DNA of 64,000 nt from Porphyra umbilicalis (Eukaryota; Rhodophyta; Bangiophyceae; Bangiales; Bangiaceae). Positions 33,680-44,676 of the stretch are shown here, piece after piece. The notes beneath the pieces were generated by a model. The model ran no database searches. It was not told where the DNA came from and worked only from the letters and a program-made list of their open reading frames with translations. The DNA lies in NCBI GenBank assembly GCA_002049455.2, contig KV918806.1, positions 124,001-188,000 on the forward strand, given 5' to 3'. The translations under genes and the position numbers were made by a program. The first letter of the stretch is position 1. Every line of letters begins with the position of its first letter.

Positions 33680-36600
33680 TCGTAGGGCCGGGAAAAACCG
33701 GCCTAGTCGAGTAGTGGGGGCCTCCCAAGGGAGACCCCCAAAGGGAACGCCTTGCGCGTTCATGCCCTCCTCTAGTTACCAACTAGCCGTCCGGTTATTC
33801 CTGACGGCAGGATTTGATCTCACTACCCGGGCTATATTGGATACGGGTAGTGGCCCAACGCTAATAGACCGGCGGCTATTGCCGGTCGACACCCCGCTAC
33901 AACCGCTGGGTGATCTCGCGAAGATGTTCCATGATGTCAATGGGGGCTGGCTCCACATTGTTGGAGCTGTCTGTCTTGGTGTGACCCTTGGGGGCCAGAC
34001 CTCCTACATCTCCTTTGGAGTCGTGAACAATATGAGTGTCCCAGCAATTTTGGGCACCTCCTTTATCGACGTTGCGACAAAAAACACTGCAACACAGGAG
34101 CAACATGTGGAACTCCTAGACGGCACCAAGGTGCCGATCAAAAGGAGGGGAGCCCCTAGGGGACGCCCCGATCCCTCCATTTCGGCGGTCTGTGCTTGCC
34201 CCGAGGGGCTAACGGCTCAACTGAAACCGGCCCGGAAGACCTGGGTTCAACCCGGGACGATAGCCCATGTTCCCGTAAGGGGTACATACACGGGGCATGG
34301 CCTCGTGAGAGGGCGACCGCCTTTGTACCACAAGCATTGTCTATAGGTCGCCCAAGGCCCGGCCATAATGATGGCAGACGAGCCCATAACCATCCAGGTG
34401 ATGCACCTGGGCGTTACGCCGTTGCGGCTAACAACCGATATGACCATCCGGTACATCGACGCCCACGAGGGGCCGACGTACGAGGTCTCGGAGAGCGAGC
34501 TCAAGGAGCTCGCTACGCCCCCTAAGGGGGTGGAGGGTTCACCTCTGCCGAAGGTGGATGTTTCTTCGGTGCCGGCGGAGTGGTTAGGGCCCGTAAAGGC
34601 CCTCCTTCAAAAGCATTCCTCCCTTTGGGAGGGAAAGCTCGGCTTAATTCGAGGGGTGGAACACCGAATCCGACTGAAGCCTGGGGCTGTCCCCGTGAGA
34701 CAACACCCGTACAAGGCCGGGCCAATGGCCCGGGAGAGAGAGAAAGGGGAAGTCGAGCGTATTCGCTCGATGGACGTCATTGAGCCCGCAAGTGGGGAAT
34801 GGGCTAGCCCCGTGGTGATGGTACCGAAGCATGATGGTTCGGTACGCTTCTGTATCTATTACAGAAAGCTCAACTTCATGACTATCAAGGATGCGTATCC
34901 CATCCCCCGGATGGATGAGTGCATCGATTCCCTAGGGGACGCCAGGGTGTTCTCCACCCTGGATTGTAATGCGGGTTACTGGCAAATACCAGTAGCCGAG
35001 GAGGACAAACATCTCACGGCTTTCACGTGCCACTGGGGCGCGTGGCAGTGCGTGCGCCTTCCCTTTGGATTGTGCAACGCCCCTGCGACTTTCCAACGCG
35101 CCATGGATATGATCCTGGCCGGCGTGAAGTGGCAGATATGTTTGGTGTATCTGGATGATGTGATTGTTTTCTCGGGTTCCCCCGAAGAACACTTACAGCA
35201 CCTTGATGAGGTGCTGACCCTGCTCGGGAAGGCAGGGGTCACCTTGAAGGCGTCTAAGTGCCACTTCTTCCAGGAGGAAGTGGAATACCTTGGTCATGTG
35301 ATCCGACCAGGACGGGTACATGTCCTGGAGAAAAACCTCCGGGCGCTTCGGGGTCTCCGTTATCCAGAAACCCAAACCCAGATGAAGAGCTTTCTGTGTA
35401 TGTGCGGCGTATACCGCCGCTTCGTAGCAGACTTCGCTAAGATAGCGGAGCCACTAACGGCGCTTACAAGCACCAAGCTTCCTAAGAAGCTTCCTCCACC
35501 CTCAGGGAAGGAGACGGACGCCTTTGAGATACTCCGAGGACGTCTATTAGACGCCCCTATCCTTGACCTGCCCAAGAGGCACGGGCATTATATCGTCGAT
35601 GTCGACGCCAGCTATGAACAGCTGGGTTGTTGCCTACAGCAACAACAGTCCGACGGGGAATGCCACCCCATCGGCTACTATAGCCGTGCTCTTCTCCCTG
35701 CGGAGAAGAACTATTTCGCCACGGAGATCGAGGCGCTAGGCGTCGTCTGGGCCGTGACCTATTTCCGGTCCTACCTAGAAGGTGCGGAATTCTTGGTGCG
35801 GTGCGATCACCGCGCCTTGTTATCGGTTCTCACTAGTATGAGTCCGAATGCTCGGATTAACCGATGGCGACTCCGACTATCGGAGTACAATTATGAAATA
35901 CGGCATAAGCCGGGAAAGGAACACAAGGTGGCAGACGCGCTATCGAGTCTCCCTACAGAGGGCTTGGACACCTCGCCCCTGGACGAGGACATCCCCGTCC
36001 TAGCTGTCGAGACCCGGGCCAGTGACATCTTACAAGAAGCGTCACCGGAGGAGGCCCCTATGGGGGCCCTGACGGCCCGAGAGACTATCCTGGGCCAGGC
36101 CGAGGACGCCTTTTGCCAGGCCAGGCTTAAAGAGCTCGATGCTCTTTCGCCCCCCGACCCCACGTGGAGTCGTCAGGCGTTCTTCCTCCGAGAAAAGAAC
36201 GGGCTACTCTGCCGTCGCTCGGTGTACGGACGGGAAACCCAAGTGGTTATCCCCGAGGCGCTAAAGAAGCGCCTCTCAACTCACCAACACCAGTCGGTGT
36301 TAGCCGGGCATCCCGGCTCGAAAAAAATGTATAACACCCTTCGTATGTATGTGTACTGGCCTACGATGGTCGTTGACGTGTACAAGCACGTGGAGCAATG
36401 CCCCGCGTGCGCCAAGAACCGTCTCTCAGAGAGAAAACATACGACGGTGATGAAGTTGTTCACCGCCGACGAGCCCTTCTCGGGGCCTGCCATGGACCTG
36501 TTGGGACCACTGCCCACCTCTAGAGGGGGGCACAAGCACATGCTGGTCATCTGTGACCGGTTCACGAAGTTGACAAGAGCGATCCCCCTGAGGGAAGCCA

Positions 36601-37676
36601 CGGCCCTAACCGTGGCATCAGCCTTTATAGATACATGGGTTGCCGCATACGGCATCCCCGACACTGTCCTTACGGACCACGGACCGCAGTTTGCCTCGGT
36701 GTATTACCAGGACATCCTGGGTTTACTCGGTATAGCCTCGAACTATACCTCGCCTTATCACCCGCAGACGAGCGGGCAGGTGGAGCGGTATAACCGCACC
36801 CTCGTCCGACAGCTCCGCTGCTATGTGGCGGAGCACCAAGCCGAGTGGGACAGCCATCTGTCCCTCTTGACAACTGCGTACAATACGCAGGTCCATTCTA
36901 GCACTGGGGAAGTCCCCTTTGCTTTCGTGAGCCCGAGGCGGCTCCAACTCATTGGGATTGAGAGGATGCCTCGGCTGAGACAAGCCGAGGAACGACCCGT
37001 CGACGCCAGCTCGGCGGCGGAACAATATGTTGAGGACCTGAAGGCCCTCACTCCCAAGGTCTGGGAGCACCTGGGGAAAGCCCAGGCAGCGTACAAGCGC
37101 GCCTTCGATGCGCGCGCTCGAGAGAAGAATAACCAGCTAAAAGCTGGGGACTGGGTCTATCTGGATGCCCACTACCGCTCGCCAAAGAAGCTTGGGTTAA
37201 AAACCCAGGGGCCTTATATGGTACTACAGACTGATGGGTACCGATTCCTGATAGAGAGCCCCAGGGGCATCAGGACGGTGAGCAGTGACTATGTCACTGG
37301 AGCTCCCACGCCCCCGGCGCGGGATGCCAAGTGGACCCGTGCCCTGAAGGCACAAGCCCTCTTTCAGGAGGGGACCCACCTTAAGGATGGTCCCGAATAC
37401 GTGTTTGAAAAATTTATCAAACATGGTTGGAATGATGACGGGCAATTGAAGCTCTTAGTCAAATGGTTTGGGTTTCCCGAAGGGGAAGCCACGTAGCAAT
37501 TTGCCTCTTCTCTTCCGAGAGAAGCCCACCGGAAATACTGTCTCCGGAAGAAAATTAAACTCCCCGCCTTGACGCGGGAAGGGGTATACTTCTCTGACCA
37601 AGTCAAGAAAAGGGTACAAGACCTGCGAGTCGCTCGGGCGGCCGTAGAGACAAAGGTCACAAAGAAGAGGGGCTAA
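33680..37676 (+). pseudogene. pol: Pol region of element 2 (protease, RT, RNase H, integrase, chromodomain)
   Basis: Fossil pol region. An aspartic protease with ILDTGSGPTLI lies near 33830. RT lies at about 34660-35300 with YLDD. RNase H lies at about 35580-35950 starting IVDVDASYEQLGCC. Integrase has an HHCC finger at about 36290-36420 and the D, D, E blocks (MDLLGPLP, LTDHGPQFAS, SGQVERYNR). A chromodomain lies at about 37390-37560 (YVFEKFIKHGW, LLVKWFGFPEGE). Most of RT to integrase is one long open stretch; the whole region has a few breaks. The domain order and about 1,200-codon span are normal for chromovirus-type Ty3/gypsy elements. Confidence 0.85.
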
Positions 37677-38150
37677 GCCCCTTTATTCCCTACGGGGCCC
37701 TCTCGCACTCTCCCCCACAGTGCGGCACCTCCCTTTAAAGAGGGCGGTGAAGGGTAACACAACCAATGACCGAGGGACAGGGGTGCCAAGCACCCCCGGT
37801 GACAAGTCACCAACCCCCGGAGCGAGAACCAAAGTCAGGGTTATAGCCCTGACCGGGATCATCATCGTGCGAGTAATACCCCGGCCCCGAGAAGGTCGGG
37901 GGTGTCGCCGAGGGACCAGTCGCCGTCCCATAAATGACCGGAATAGCAACACCAGAGCCCGCCCCATAATGGGACGGGGTAGCCGATCCCGAGCCCGCCC
38001 TAGTGTCTACTCCCCTGAGGGGATCATTTGATCCTCTGAGGATCAATTGATCCTCATATGAGGCACCTCAAAAAAGAACCTTCCTGACGTCCGTTCTGTT
38101 TTTTTTCGATACAGGCGAACGCAGCGTGCCCGTCTTACCCGTCGGACTGT
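37677..38150. other. Region between pol and the antisense block, with palindromes
   Basis: Holds two perfect palindromes, GAGGATCAATTGATCCTC at 38038-38055 and AGGATCAATTGATCCT at 38218-38233, about 160 bp apart. The minus strand of 37807-38046 encodes a PSHYGAGSG-type motif also present in the antisense ORF at 38151-38945, so an internal duplication is likely. Confidence 0.6.
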
Positions 38151-38945
38151 TCAAGGGCACCTGAGGGCACAAAAACGTGCACGGCAAGGAAGAAACATTC
38201 CTTTTTTTCGCGTATGTAGGATCAATTGATCCTCATGATCAGGGGAATAGACACTAGAAGGGGGCGGGGCTACCGAACCCAAGGCCGCCCCATAATGGGA
38301 CGGAACTGAAGAGCCAGGCCCCACCCCGTAGAGGGGCGGGGAAGGGGACGGCGGACGCTGTAGCGCCGCCGACGAAATACCACCCCCGGCCGGAACCGGG
38401 GGTGACGCCATGTTGCGAATGGACCATCCCGCCAAGACGGTGTTGGTCTCGGCCACGGCCGCGCCATACTCCTCCGCCAAGAGGCGGCGGATCGAGTCGA
38501 CCGTACTCAAGGAGTACAGCACGTCCGCTTCTCGGTCACCCATAGGGCGTGACACAATAACGGCCATCTCGTTGCGAAGCCGCACTAAGGTGCGGCTTAG
38601 GGCCATCATCAGGGTGTGATCCACCCCGTTGGTAAGGATCGGGGGGAGCTCCCCTAGGGAGCGGGCCAAGCCATCCCACACCGCGCCCCGCACAGGCCGA
38701 GGGGTCCCCAATTGGGCGGCCCCGTCCCACGAGAACAAGGGAAGGGACGCCAACGGCGGACCCGAACGTCCCCCAATAAGGGGAACTGACCCTCCTCCGG
38801 GGTAGGTACGACGCGACCGACCAAAGCGTCCACCCCCACGGGGGGTGTAAGGACGAGAGACCGCCCCCCCAAGGGGCGAGGCCGGATACGGCACCCCTGC
38901 GAGGCTCGCGGGAGGCGACGCCGGCTGTGCCGCCGTAGGAGCCAA
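38151..38945 (-). CDS. Antisense ORF of element 2, part two (264 codons)
   Basis: Minus-strand ORF lying just downstream, in antisense direction, of the 560-codon ORF. It starts MAPTAAQPASPPASLAG. The Gly/Arg/Pro-rich beginning is followed by a normal-composition helical stretch (RSLGELPPILTNGVDHTLMMALSRTLVRLRNEMAVIVSRPMGDREADVLYSL is within it) and a Tyr/Pro/Ser-rich tail. I recognise no domain. Whether it belongs to the same transcript as the neighbouring ORF is unknown. Its composition is far from the low-complexity shadows elsewhere in the window, so it looks like real past or present coding sequence. Confidence 0.5.
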   Translation of the reverse strand: MAPTAAQPASPPASLAGVPYPASPLGGAVSRPYTPRGGGRFGRSRRTYPGGGSVPLIGGRSGPPLASLPLFSWDGAAQLGTPRPVRGAVWDGLARSLGELPPILTNGVDHTLMMALSRTLVRLRNEMAVIVSRPMGDREADVLYSLSTVDSIRRLLAEEYGAAVAETNTVLAGWSIRNMASPPVPAGGGISSAALQRPPSPSPPLYGVGPGSSVPSHYGAALGSVAPPPSSVYSPDHEDQLILHTRKKGMFLPCRARFCALRCP

Positions 38946-39035
38946 AAGGGCCGCCGGACCGTAACGGTTCGGCCCGGCTGTGGCCAGATCCCGATCAAGG
39001 GGACGAAGGCGCAGTTCATGAGTGACATCCCTCCC

Positions 39036-40718
39036 CTAAGGGAGGATGGAGTCACCAAGGCCCTCCACGAGGACCAAGACCCCGTCATCGTCAAGTACCT
39101 TGGCACACCGGAAGACCCCTCGGGGGCTCCCATCATACAGGAGCCACGACTCCTTCCCATGCTCCTCCACAAGGCGGAGGAGCTCCAACCCGGCCTCCAA
39201 GAGGGGCCGAGCGGACGGGTCGGCCGAGCACAGTTGCTCTGCCGTGAGCTCAACAAAAGCCGTCCGCAGGACCAGTGGAAGACGCCACAGATGGCCATGG
39301 TGGCGGATGCTGCCGACGAAGACGTCGGCCACCTCGCCGGCCCAAAGGGTCGCCAACATAATGTGGTAGGGTCCCCGGAGGACCTCTTTCATCAGCTTGC
39401 TGCCGCGCAGCGCAACCATCTGCGGCATCCGCGCGGCCATACCGCGCGGCACCTTGACCGACGCCCGCCAAAGGGGGGCGATCGGATACAGGGCTTTACG
39501 CCGAGATACCGGAACTTCTCGGATGTCCCGCTGCTCATGGAGCACCAGGGCGCCCAGGGTAGTCCGAATCGTCCACTCTCCCAGGGCGCCGGGTACAAAG
39601 TACCCGCGGTCCTCCTCCCCCAACTTGGGGGGGGTGCCAGGGTAGTAGGCCCACGAGAAGTAGGGCTTGTCGCCCACCTCCCGGGGGAGGTCTCGCTCAG
39701 CCAAATGGCGAAGCACCTGACACACCCGCCAGTCCTCCTGGCGACGGAGAAAGGGGAAGTCAGTTGCCGTCCCCTCCGGGACGGCGTACAACGGGCCATA
39801 GTTGGCCCGGATGGTCGTCCATAGACGGACCATGCGGCGGCCCTCAAGGACCGCATACCGCTGTTCCACCAGGGACCCCCCGAGGTCCCAGGAGAACCGG
39901 CGAAAAGAGTCGTCGACGACGGCGGGTGTCGGCATAGAAGCTGACAGGAGGGAGGCCAGGGTGCCGTCAATCTCCTCCTCCTCCCCGAGGACGTCACCAG
40001 GAGCACCGCCCCGACTGTCGACCGCCATGGCGGCCGTACCGTGGGCCGCATCGGCCGACGCCATCGGACCCCGCGAGACAGGGCCCCCAAGAAGTCCAAA
40101 AAGCACCACCCGTGGGCGGGGCACGATGTCGGCGAAAAGGGGGGAAGAACCCCGGACACGCGCTCTCGGCGCTGTCCCACCTCGTGACGAAGAGGGTGCC
40201 CGCGGGACACCCGAGTAGTCCGGTCCCCCCAACGAGGGGGACCGTTTTGTATGCCCTGGGGGGGGGCTCACCGAGGCCCTCGTGGGGCTCGAGTCCGGGG
40301 GCGGCCCGCCAGGATGTCCCACAGAGCGGCCCTGGAGAGGCAAGGCCGATCGAACCGCCGGGGGTTCCCCCTGGCCAGTGTGTGGGCTGTTGGACACAGC
40401 CCCGGTTCTGCGAGACGCAGGCCCTAAGGTGAAGAATATGTGGGGGAAACCCCCCCTTCCCTGATGACGCGATCCCCCCGGCATGGGCCGGGGGAGGGGC
40501 CGCGAGCACACACGCAATGCCCCTAGAGGGAGCGGTGTGCGGCACCCCTTCGGGGCGCATGCCAGGTGGAGCTCAGGGCCACCCCCGAGTCTGACATCAC
40601 TCTTGCCCAGAGGCAGAGGGGGACAGGGCCTGACGCGGACGAGGGGCCACGCGACCCCTCGATCCTGGCCCCCTAGAGGGGCCTGGAAGCTTGTGGAAGC
40701 TCCTTCGGCTGGGGACAA
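39036..40718 (-). CDS. Antisense ORF of element 2, part one (560 codons)
   Basis: Minus-strand ORF between pol and the 3' LTR that opens inside the 3' LTR. The first 200 residues are Pro/Arg/Gly-rich and may be untranslated; an ATG at 40064 (MASADAAHGTAAMAVDSRGG) begins a 341-residue part of normal, mixed composition with blocks such as FRRFSWDLGGSLVEQRYAVL, EDWRVCQVLRHLAERDLP and GEWTIRTTLGALVLHEQRD. I do not recognise the family. Antisense genes between integrase and the 3' LTR are known from some plant Ty3/gypsy elements, but I cannot say this is one of those. The 3' LTR could supply an antisense promoter. Element 1 has no counterpart. Confidence 0.6.
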   Translation of the reverse strand: MSPAEGASTSFQAPLGGQDRGVAWPLVRVRPCPPLPLGKSDVRLGGGPELHLACAPKGCRTPLPLGALRVCSRPLPRPMPGGSRHQGRGGFPHIFFTLGPASRRTGAVSNSPHTGQGEPPAVRSALPLQGRSVGHPGGPPPDSSPTRASVSPPPGHTKRSPSLGGPDYSGVPRAPSSSRGGTAPRARVRGSSPLFADIVPRPRVVLFGLLGGPVSRGPMASADAAHGTAAMAVDSRGGAPGDVLGEEEEIDGTLASLLSASMPTPAVVDDSFRRFSWDLGGSLVEQRYAVLEGRRMVRLWTTIRANYGPLYAVPEGTATDFPFLRRQEDWRVCQVLRHLAERDLPREVGDKPYFSWAYYPGTPPKLGEEDRGYFVPGALGEWTIRTTLGALVLHEQRDIREVPVSRRKALYPIAPLWRASVKVPRGMAARMPQMVALRGSKLMKEVLRGPYHIMLATLWAGEVADVFVGSIRHHGHLWRLPLVLRTAFVELTAEQLCSADPSARPLLEAGLELLRLVEEHGKESWLLYDGSPRGVFRCAKVLDDDGVLVLVEGLGDSILP

Positions 40719-41206
40719 TCCCGGGGCCGAGATTAGATATCGACCACTGTCGATATCCCACGAGGACTTCGATCGGAGAGTTGAAAATCTGGAGATAAGT
40801 CCCTAGTGATGTATTGGGCAATTTCAGACCAAGCTGGCTTAAATCCAGGGACCATATCTCTCTTCCAGTGGAAGGGGGTCCCTCGATCCGTGGCAGGGGC
40901 CACCAGGACCCCTCATCAGGGACCGTGGCCCATCGGGCCCCGGCCCCCCTACGACCGTCTTTTCCTGGGTCGGGATTGTGCACGTCCTGCGTCTTGTTTC
41001 TGAGGGTATATGAGTGTATGCTTTGGGGTCATCGTGCGTACTCGAATAAATCAGAGTTGCGTTTGCGTTAGTTCCGGCGTTCTGGTGCGCTCCGCGCCCT
41101 GTGATCCAGGCGTTTGTGTTCTTTCTCCTTTGTGTCGCTCCGCATCCTGTGCTGGGTTTTCTGACGGGGCCGTGCCCCGTCGGCTTTGCGGGCAGAAACC
41201 ACTACA
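40439..41206 (+). repeat. 3' LTR of element 2
   Basis: Same 768-bp length as the 5' LTR and ends ACCACTACA before the AGTAC duplication. A purine-rich stretch (AAGGTGAAGAATA) just upstream is the candidate polypurine tract, weaker than that of element 1. Confidence 0.95.
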
Positions 41207-41211
41207 AGTAC

Positions 41212-43065
41212 CATGCTCTACCTGCTCCTCAGTACCAATCCTCCCCCCTCGCTCCGTACCCCACCTCCTTCCCCGCCCACGGCGACACCTCTTTGGCCAG
41301 CCCAATCCCCATGCCACTTGCAATGAGCCTCCTCAATCATTGTCACCTTGATTTAGACCGTAGCCGCCGTTCTCTTTCCCACTCAGCATCGACCCGCACA
41401 GGGCATGTACACCTTTGCAGCACCCACGTCTTAACGCTGAGAACTAACCGCCCCACAATACCTACCACCCTGCAGTGCCCATCCCCACGCCACGCCTAGC
41501 ACCCCATCATGTCGTCCACTCCTCTGCAGCCCCATTCTTCCACCGCGCACCTCCTCAGCCGCGCACCCTGATCTACCCGTCTAAAAATATCCTGCCCCAC
41601 AGGTCGCTCACCGTGTGAGGAAAGCAAAGGGGTCGCAGGCGGATAGGAGGGGGGACGGCGATGGCGGCGGAGGTAGCAAGGATGGCGGGGGCTGGGACGC
41701 TAGCGCCGCTGCCGGTGGCGCGTCGAGCGGGAGTGCTGCCGGCCGAAGAATACTGGGGAAAGCGGAGGGGAGCGCACAGGAGGGGAGGTGACACGAAAAC
41801 CTTACGAGGCAGCGGCAAGCACTTCAAATTGCGAGGGCAGACGCAGTCCAGTCACATTGTGGCGCTTAATTTTAGAATTCTCATCTTATGAGGCTTGACG
41901 AGTTTGCAAGATGAGACAAACACCTTATGCTCTTTGACGTGCTCTTTCTGATGGTGCTCCCTGCGATTTTCATGCTTCTCTCCTTGTCACGTAGCGCTTG
42001 TATCTGTCCAAGAACAAATGTCAGGTACGTTCGACCTGGACGGAGAGCCTTGCACGAAATCGCTCTCTCAGGGGCAGTCCGCATGGATTGGTAGGCTACT
42101 TCTGAACCAAGCGGCCCTGGAGGCCTCGACCTTTGAATGCATCTAGCTCCGTTCGGCACTGCACAAAAAAAATGAGATTTCTAAAGTAAAGCGCCACACA
42201 TGGACACGACTGTCACAAGGTCCTAAACACAAAACCAAGTACGTGGCGGCCCCCCCCAACCGGCGAGCCCGCTGACACCCCCCCCCAGAAGCACCGACAT
42301 CAGCCTCTCCCCCTTCCACGTGGAGCGCTCAAGGGCCACCCCCCCCCCCCCCCCTTAACTGCAGGTTTTTGCAATGTGATCGGCATTGTCGAATCCTAAC
42401 TCCCGCGCACGATCCCCCGCGGGCGCCCCGTGTCGTCGGGCACAGCAGGTTCCGGGATAATGCCCACGACAGAAAATCCTGTGGTCGAGGACACATTGTT
42501 TCCGTACTAAGGTCTCATGCACATTTTGCAATTCCGGCCGGGGACAGTCCTTGTGTCCAAAATCCATTCCTGCTTCGTGTGAAAGAACGCCGCTTATCTG
42601 TTCTCCAAAGTTTGTTCTCGGACTGCGCTTGGCAGTCTGTGTTGACACCAGATCCTAACACATGGAAGGCACATGTTTGCTTGCCGCTTGTCACTGAGTG
42701 CCTCATCATCTGCCATTAACGTGCGCACTCGAGGTGGCTACTGCAGAACGCTCAATTTTGGCCGATCCGAACAGGAACACGAACACAAGGGGTACTTTCA
42801 GTTTCAAACTTAGCTTTTTTTTTTCACGTAAGTCCAGCTTGTGACGTCAATTTTTAGTTGACGTCCGAAAGGCATCTGATTTAGTGGCGCACGACGGGGC
42901 TCGATCGTCCGCGACGACGACGGCGTCGCGTTCGACCGACCGGGATCGCAGCGTCACGTGACCCCCAGCTCAGCACGTCGCACGACGAGACACGGGCGGC
43001 TCCTCGTGTCTTCCATCCTCAGACTCACGTCCCCGGTACAGGGTCACACGCCAGTCTTCCCCGCC
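41212..43065. other. Intergenic stretch with a C run
   Basis: No convincing gene. The part at 42240-42360 has several C homopolymers, the longest 16 C at 42339-42354. CpG-rich sequence at about 42890-43000 is a plausible promoter for the gene at 43066. Confidence 0.4.
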
Positions 43066-44423
43066 ATGGCACCTGGACCGGCTGGTGCCGCGGATGCCGG
43101 TGCCGCACCTGCTGCCGGCGGGTTGGTACAGAGCGGTACGGATCACGAACGTTGATGCTCTTGCCAGTGAGTTTGTTTCGGATTGTCTGGTTTACTGCCG
43201 GCTGCTTGATTGTCTTCCCGAGAGGTCCACGCGTACTGATGACCAGAATATGCCTTATTTTGTACTCGTGTCGCTGAGCTCTGTGAATTTCTGTTTCTTT
43301 GGTGCTGGTTCTGTGCGTCTGTGACACGTGCGACGCAGGGAATGTGCGGAAATGCGGTATTTGCCGTGTGGCAGGTCACATGATGACGCGCTGTCCCATC
43401 AACAAGGCGCAGAATATTCGCTGCGGCTGCAACGAGGAGTCCTGCACGTCCTGCTCGGCGGTGTGCACCGTCTGCGACGTCGCGGGACATCAGCCCGACA
43501 ACTTCGACGTGGCCATCGTCCCCAGGGCCTCACATCAGTGGTCGTGTGAGAAGCACGACATGGCGGACATGCAGGTGCGCCTCCAAGGGGCGATCAAAAA
43601 CATGCCACCAACAATTCGTGAGCAGAAAGAGGCCGCCCGCGGCCACAAGCGGGCGCTGGCGGAGATTCACCCAATGGACGGGCAGCGGTTCGGGGCCCAT
43701 GTGGCTCAGTCCGACGTGATCGATTTGACTGGTCTGGGGGGTGCGGCCGCAGCGACGGCCGTTCGCACGGCTGTGGGCGTTGCAGCAGCGGCACAAGATG
43801 CTGGGGCCTCGAGGAATGCTTCTCGCATTTTAGGAGCATATACTTCAGATGTGGGTGGGCGGCCAGCTGGTGGGACGACGCAGCCAATTCCCGGGGCGTG
43901 GGGGGCTGTCGAGTTGGACAAACGCCGGGCTTCTGTGGTTGCAACCTTGGAGGACACGCTGCGACAGGCCCCCGCGTACTCGGCCACGAACCGCGCGAGC
44001 CAGCAGCGCCGCAACCAGGAGGCCGGTCTCGGTGGAGGAGGCTTGCAGGAGCCAGATGAGGTGCTCGGCAGCTCCAATCCCTTCTTTGGCGTGAAGGGGA
44101 AGGAGCTCAAGAGGGCGGCGTTGCGGTAGTTGGCTCTCCCTGACGGTTCGGAACAAACGCGGGTGAAGCTCGCTACGGGGAAGCTCATTGGGGAGGGGAG
44201 GGTTTTTACCGGTGCGTCCGTAACGTGCAGCGAGCTCTCGTCCAAGGACGTTTGTGGCGCGCTCATGGAGTGCGCGGCGAGTGTGGACCTGACGGTCCCC
44301 TTCGTCTTGGCTTCACTGCGGCAGTTCATTGTGGAACTGCGTCGCGGGGATGAAGACCTCCGCCGCTTTTTTGAGGACCATGGTGGGCGTCCGAGCACGG
44401 CGGGTTCGGCCTCTTCAGGCTGA
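43066..44423 (+). CDS. Spliced zinc-knuckle protein, one in-frame TAG (transposon accessory-type)
   Basis: Exon 1 is 43066-43135 (MAPGPAGAADAGAAPAAGG) and exon 2 starts at 43339; the 203-nt intron opens GTACGG and ends GACGCAG, and the phases agree (one base plus two). Exon 2 starts with a CCHC knuckle (CGICRVAGHMMTRC, CX2CX4HX4C), a Cys cluster (CGCNEESCTSC) and a second knuckle-like CTVCDVAGH. An Ala-rich middle follows. A TAG at 44127-44129 interrupts the frame, after which the same frame continues with normal composition (LPDGSEQTRVKLATGKLIGEG, VPFVLASLRQFIVELRRGDEDLRRFFEDHG) to 44423. Either a 5' product ends at the TAG or the gene is freshly inactivated. CCHC knuckles usually bind single-stranded nucleic acid. 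The overall layout resembles the genes at 10.2 and 55.2 kb. Confidence 0.6.
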
Positions 44424-44676
44424 CAAGGCGGGCCGATGTGCTGACGTCCGCGACCGTAAAGCTTGTATCTCCCCGGTTCCATGCCTCATATCCACCTCTG
44501 CGCATCGCTCCCATGACCACACAGGGAGCGCTCGAGAGCAACCCGCGCCGCTCCCTATCAAACGCCACCACAGCCGTCACCCCCCCTTCCCCCCCCCCCG
44601 CCCACCGCCCCCCGCACTCTCTGACCCCGGGAAATCTGCGCCAGAACTCCCTCCGCGCAGCGGAGGGTAGCAGTGA

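Larger units (their letters stand above)
30605..41206 (+). mobile_element. Ty3/gypsy LTR retrotransposon, chromodomain type (element 2), complete
   Basis: Both LTRs are 768 bp (30605-31372 and 40439-41206), start TGTGGGGGAAACC and end ACCACTACA. The host duplication AGTAC is present at 30600-30604 and 41207-41211. Inside are a primer-binding site, gag with a zinc knuckle, protease, RT, RNase H, integrase and a chromodomain, then about 2.7 kb containing a long antisense coding-like block. By eye the LTRs differ at about 16 of 768 positions (about 2%), so it is older than element 1 but still fairly recent. Gag and pol together carry roughly half a dozen breaks. It is a relative of element 1 (shared gag and integrase residues) but a separate family, with unrelated LTRs. 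Confidence 0.95.

Noticed and set aside
38654-39298. Second minus-strand ORF overlapping the antisense block of element 2
   Set aside because: Cys/Trp/Arg-rich shadow frame overlapping two better frames.
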